10,217 bases of DNA from positions 1 through 10,217 of the forward strand of contig JAEURM010000050.1 in assembly GCA_016789245.1 (NCBI GenBank). The letters run 5' to 3'. The notes beneath the pieces were generated by a model. The model ran no database searches, had not been told where the DNA came from, and saw only the letters and a list, made by a program, of their open reading frames with translations. Shown piece by piece: positions 6,947 through 10,217 of the stretch. Position numbers and translations under genes: made by a program. Position 1 is the first letter of the stretch. Each line of letters begins with the position of its first letter. The stretch is from Anaerolineales bacterium (GTDB taxonomy: Bacteria > Chloroflexota > Anaerolineae > Anaerolineales > UBA6663).

Positions 6947-7891
6947 ATGCGCCCCAATAAAGTTTTGTGGTCAGTGCTTTCACTGCTTACACTGGCCGCC
7001 TTAGTGCTGGCGGGCTGTGCGCCAGCCGCCACCCAAGCGCCCAAACCAGAAATCAAGTTAGCCGCTAACGCGTGGGATGGTTCTCGCGTGAATGTAGCCG
7101 TAGCTAAGATTCTGTTGGAAAAAGAGATGGGCTATAAAGTGAGCATTGTGGATATTGATGAGAACGCCCAATTTCCGGCGTTGGCCAGCGGTGAGCTGAG
7201 CGCCACGATGGAAATTTGGCCCTCTGGCCACGCTAAGGATTACGATGAGTATGTGAAGACCAGCAAGCTAGAAGATTTAGGCCCGTTGGGTGTGGTGGGC
7301 AAAATCAGTTGGTACATTCCCAAGTATATGGTGGATAAAGACCCCTCACTGGCCACGTGGGAAGGGTTGAAGAATAACGCCGCCATGTTCAAAACGGCAG
7401 AAACAGGTGACGCCGGCCAGTTCATTGGCGGTGACCCCTCCTTTGTGCAATATGATGAAACTATCATCACCAACCTTAGCCTAGATTACAAAGTGGTGTT
7501 TGCTGGTTCGGAGCAAGCCATTCTTTCCGCGTTAGATGCGGCCTACACCCGGCAAGAACCGATTTTGTTCTACTTCTGGACGCCACACGCCATTCACGCC
7601 AAGTATGATCTGGTGCCGGTGGCTTTGCCGGAATACAACGAGGCTTGCTACGCTGATGCGGCCAAGATTGCGTGTGATTACCCGCCGGATGTGCTGTACA
7701 AAGCGGCTTATGCGGGCTTGAAGGATTCGGCCCCGCAAGCGCACCAGTTCTTGAAGAACATGAACTACACCACGGCTGACCAAATCTTCATGTTGGACCA
7801 AATTGCCAGCCAAGGCAAGAGTGTGGATGAAGCCGCGCAAGCGTGGATAGATGCCAACAAGGCCACTTGGGAAAAGTGGATTGTAAAGTAG
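6947..7891 (+). CDS. OpuAC-type glycine betaine/choline-binding lipoprotein
   Basis: A 314-residue extracytoplasmic substrate-binding protein of an ABC importer for quaternary amines such as glycine betaine or choline. A basic N-terminus and hydrophobic stretch end in the lipobox LAGC, so C24 would be lipidated, followed by an Ala/Pro/Thr/Gln linker. The two-lobed OpuAC fold is shown by ANAWDGSRVNVAV near the start, ASGELSATMEIWPS, and GSEQAILSALDAAYTRQEPILF leading into the YFWTPH...AKYDLV segment. Tryptophans at 43, 91, 122 and 211 are candidates for the aromatic cage that holds a trimethylammonium group by cation-pi contacts. C234 and C243 could form a disulfide. It is transcribed alone from its own promoter and ends at a strong terminator; no permease or ATPase gene is in the window, so it must borrow or lie apart from its transporter. 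The ligand is inferred from family and neighbours. Confidence 0.9.
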   Translation: MRPNKVLWSVLSLLTLAALVLAGCAPAATQAPKPEIKLAANAWDGSRVNVAVAKILLEKEMGYKVSIVDIDENAQFPALASGELSATMEIWPSGHAKDYDEYVKTSKLEDLGPLGVVGKISWYIPKYMVDKDPSLATWEGLKNNAAMFKTAETGDAGQFIGGDPSFVQYDETIITNLSLDYKVVFAGSEQAILSALDAAYTRQEPILFYFWTPHAIHAKYDLVPVALPEYNEACYADAAKIACDYPPDVLYKAAYAGLKDSAPQAHQFLKNMNYTTADQIFMLDQIASQGKSVDEAAQAWIDANKATWEKWIVK

Positions 7892-7914
7892 GGTAGGGTT
7901 TCGGAGTTAGAATA

Positions 7915-7950
7915 CAGGAGTCAGGAGCATATCCTGACTCCTGCTTTTTT
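7915..7950 (+). terminator. Intrinsic terminator after the binding-protein gene
   Basis: CAGGAGTCAGGA (7915-7926) pairs perfectly with TCCTGACTCCTG (7932-7943): 12 bp, five-base loop, then C and six T (7945-7950). The T-tract runs into the stop codon of the convergent glycosyltransferase gene (7949-7951). The left arm extends a run of 7-base units from 7903 (GGAGTTA, GAATACA, GGAGTCA, GGAG). On the minus strand the same stem is followed only by a weak T-rich stretch, so it may stop the convergent transcript poorly. Confidence 0.9.
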
Positions 7951-10217
7951 AACGGACTAGTATTTCCGTCAGCCGCGCGGCATCCCCCAGCAATTCCCCG
8001 GTGGGGTTAAAAACTTCTAAGCGTGCCCCATCAATTAATCCGTAAACTCCCACTTGTAACGTGTAAGCGCCGGGCGGCGCATCAGCGGCCACGGGCAGGG
8101 CGTAAGCATCGGCAATTAAACTTCCGGTAAGCCAACTGGTGGTGGGTGAAAGGCCATTCACTGGTTCCGCATCTTGTTGGCCCCACAAAAAGTTATTGCT
8201 GGAGGCGTTGAACTCTGCCCCCTGCAATTGCACGGTGATTTTGTAACGCTCGGTGATGGGGGCAGTGGCTTGCCAATAGAGCGTGAGGGTGAGCGGGCCG
8301 CCCGGCTGAATTTGCGTGGAAGCGAGCGTGTAGCCTCGCAGACGAATTGAGTCACCAAAGCGAACGTCTAACGGCGTGCCAATATCGGCAAGGGTGGCTG
8401 TATTGGCAACTAAGCTAGGCCAAACATCTAACTGGCCAATTTCTAAACGAGAGCTTTGGTTGAGCCACAACTGATAATGGCCGGTTGGTAAATCGGGTGG
8501 GAGCGCAAAACTGGCCGTTTGCCGCGTCAGGCCACTCTCTGCCGCCATCGGCGGCTCAAGAGTGAAGGTGGCGGTACGTGCGCCTGCTAATTCCAGCGTA
8601 AATGGTTGGGTAGGTGGCACCGCCCAGTACAAAACAACATGCACCCGTTCTCCGGGCCGGTAACGGGGCACGGGAATATGTGCGCCGCTGAGCGAAGCCG
8701 TTTGGAGATTAGTGGGTGGCTGAAAGGTTGAGCTAAGGGTGTGTAAACTAGCGGCGCGCTCTGGTGTGCGGGCGTAAAAGGCCAAGGCATTATCGCCTAA
8801 CGCCCAGTGGGTTTTGGCAAGCGCGTGCGCTTCTAGCCAGCGGTGAATTTCATTCTGCGGGTCAATCCGCAATGAATCGGGCGTAGTGACGAGCCAAATG
8901 CCATCCGCTTCATTCCAAACGGAAGTGAGCAAGTTATTGGCGTTGGTGGCATCAACTTGTGCGCCATAGGGCACGCCGCGCCAATCGCTCGCGTACTGTG
9001 CGGCAAACAGCGGCCAGTCACGGTCACTGTGAAGCACCACCCGGTCGGTGGGGCGCATAAAGGCGCGGAGGGTTTCCGCCAGCGAAACTAAATCATCATG
9101 CCTAAGCCGGTTGGCAAAGAACGGCCCCCAGCCACTCACCCCAATAACGAGGGTGACTATCACGGCAATGCTTCCCAGCCAGCGTTGTGTTTTTAGCAGG
9201 GCAACTAATCCATACGCCAGCAAAACATAGAAACAGGGCGCGAGCGGGAGTAAGTAACGGGGCGCGAGGCGGGGCGCGTAATAAAACGGGTTGATGGGAA
9301 GCGAAACGGCGTAAACCACTAGCGCCGGCATCACTACGCCCAACAACAACATGGCTTGCGTGGCGCGTTGTTCCACGGAGGCCGCTTGCCGCCAAACAAG
9401 CCCTAAGCCCACCACCCACACGCCCATCAGCAACAGAGTGAGCGGCGCATAGTCTTCTAAATTCACTGGAATGCCCACGGCCAGCATGGTGCTGTACAAC
9501 TGCGCAAAAAAATTGGGGGTGAAAGGTTCCGCCGTTGACCAAGTGGGGATGCGGGGCAGGGCGTAGGCCAACCACGGTACAACCAGCGCCAGCGCGGCAA
9601 TTTGCGCGCCCGCCCAACGCCAGAATAATTGCATTGGCCGTTTCCGCCCCAGCCACACCAGCAGAAAACCCACATTCACAATGACGATGACAGAAGCGTT
9701 GAGATACAGCGTCCATAGCGCGGCGGCGCAAGTGAGTACATAGGCTAGCCACACGGTTCGGGTATTCTTTTGCCACAAACGGTAGGCCGCCCACATTACG
9801 CCAGTGGTGAGCGTGGCGGCCCAAATGTACATGCGCATTTCTTGAGACCAGCTGATGGCAAAGATGGATACGGTGAGTGCGGCGGCGGCCAGCAAGCCTA
9901 CGGTGCGGCCAGTCAAAGCGCGGCCAAAGCCATAAATTACGGCCACACCCAGCACCCCGGCTAAGGCTGAAGGAAAGCGCAGAACAAATTCCCCATCGCC
10001 CACCACGCGCCACCACAGGCTGAGGAGATAAAAATAGAGCGGCGGGTGAACGTCATGCGCCGTCCAATCCACAATGCGCTCTGGAGAAAGCCGCGCCGCC
10101 CACGCCGCTAATCCCTCATCCCACCAAATGTTACGGTCAGCTAAATCATAAATCCGCACGGCAAAGGCAATGGCCAGCAAAACCAGCACTAGCCAGCGGT
10201 GTTGGGTTGGGTTAAGT
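7949..10217 (-). CDS. PMT/GT39-like membrane glycosyltransferase, 5' end beyond window
   Basis: A GT-C type glycosyltransferase of the dolichyl-phosphate-mannose/ArnT class, which transfers a sugar from a polyprenyl-phosphate donor on the outer face of the membrane. Counting from the GTG at 10189, the first external loop carries the catalytic-type acidic pair in WWDEG (D24, E25), then HDVHPPLYFY (residues 45-53) and SWSQEMRMY, all typical of PMT_2 proteins. About eleven membrane segments fill the first 360 residues. A soluble part follows, with two beta-rich modules near 495-600 and 605-746 (the latter with LRGYTL, PGGPLTLTLYWQ and PPGAYTLQVGVYG), a pattern common in Chloroflexota enzymes of this kind. 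The frame stays open upstream of 10189 to the window edge and no Shine-Dalgarno precedes that GTG, so the true start is probably outside. It converges on the binding-protein gene and shows no link to choline metabolism. Donor and acceptor are unknown. Confidence 0.85.
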   Translation of the reverse strand, partial: LNPTQHRWLVLVLLAIAFAVRIYDLADRNIWWDEGLAAWAARLSPERIVDWTAHDVHPPLYFYLLSLWWRVVGDGEFVLRFPSALAGVLGVAVIYGFGRALTGRTVGLLAAAALTVSIFAISWSQEMRMYIWAATLTTGVMWAAYRLWQKNTRTVWLAYVLTCAAALWTLYLNASVIVIVNVGFLLVWLGRKRPMQLFWRWAGAQIAALALVVPWLAYALPRIPTWSTAEPFTPNFFAQLYSTMLAVGIPVNLEDYAPLTLLLMGVWVVGLGLVWRQAASVEQRATQAMLLLGVVMPALVVYAVSLPINPFYYAPRLAPRYLLPLAPCFYVLLAYGLVALLKTQRWLGSIAVIVTLVIGVSGWGPFFANRLRHDDLVSLAETLRAFMRPTDRVVLHSDRDWPLFAAQYASDWRGVPYGAQVDATNANNLLTSVWNEADGIWLVTTPDSLRIDPQNEIHRWLEAHALAKTHWALGDNALAFYARTPERAASLHTLSSTFQPPTNLQTASLSGAHIPVPRYRPGERVHVVLYWAVPPTQPFTLELAGARTATFTLEPPMAAESGLTRQTASFALPPDLPTGHYQLWLNQSSRLEIGQLDVWPSLVANTATLADIGTPLDVRFGDSIRLRGYTLASTQIQPGGPLTLTLYWQATAPITERYKITVQLQGAEFNASSNNFLWGQQDAEPVNGLSPTTSWLTGSLIADAYALPVAADAPPGAYTLQVGVYGLIDGARLEVFNPTGELLGDAARLTEILVR

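Noticed and set aside
9102..10016. A 304-residue open frame on the minus strand inside the glycosyltransferase gene
   Set aside because: It overlaps the PMT-like gene in another frame, has no membrane pattern or recognisable motif, and its composition is that of a shifted frame of GC-rich code.

Overview
The window looks like a piece of a bacterial chromosome, most likely from Chloroflexota (Anaerolineae-like). This is an inference from the style of the lipoprotein N-terminus (lipobox Cys followed by an Ala/Pro/Thr/Gln linker), a PMT-type membrane glycosyltransferase with beta-rich C-terminal modules, and heptad/octad repeat arrays in and between genes. No RNA gene, CRISPR array or transposase was seen.

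Layout. Positions 1-6812 hold six co-directional minus-strand genes. In transcription order they are a GntR/FCD regulator (6812-6132), a BetA-type GMC choline dehydrogenase (6071-4407), an unrecognised polytopic membrane protein (4410-3562, overlapping betA by ATGA), a GcvT-like tetrahydrofolate-dependent aminomethyltransferase (3549-2356), a monomeric-sarcosine-oxidase-like flavoenzyme (2297-909) and a clan-A glycoside hydrolase (889 to beyond base 1). Divergent from the regulator is one plus-strand gene (6947-7891), an OpuAC-type betaine/choline-binding lipoprotein. It has a near-consensus promoter and a strong intrinsic terminator. Convergent with it is a PMT/GT39-like membrane glycosyltransferase (7949 to beyond 10217), open at the right edge.

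How the genes fit together. The set reads as uptake and stepwise oxidation of choline or another N-methylated amine. The lipoprotein would capture the substrate, BetA would oxidise choline towards glycine betaine, and the GcvT-like protein and the sarcosine-oxidase-like enzyme would handle N-methyl groups on the way to glycine. In dimethylglycine and sarcosine dehydrogenases a DAO domain and a GcvT domain are fused; here they are two adjacent genes. No separate betaine-aldehyde dehydrogenase, betaine demethylase, permease or ATPase is visible. The regulator probably controls both directions: a perfect 12-bp palindrome lies on the -10 region of its own promoter, about 45 bp upstream of the lipoprotein -35 box.

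The least explained items are the membrane protein, which has two copies of the same motif with identical spacing and an in-frame octamer repeat array between them, and the heptad-repeat hairpins at 2306-2357 and 7903-7943.
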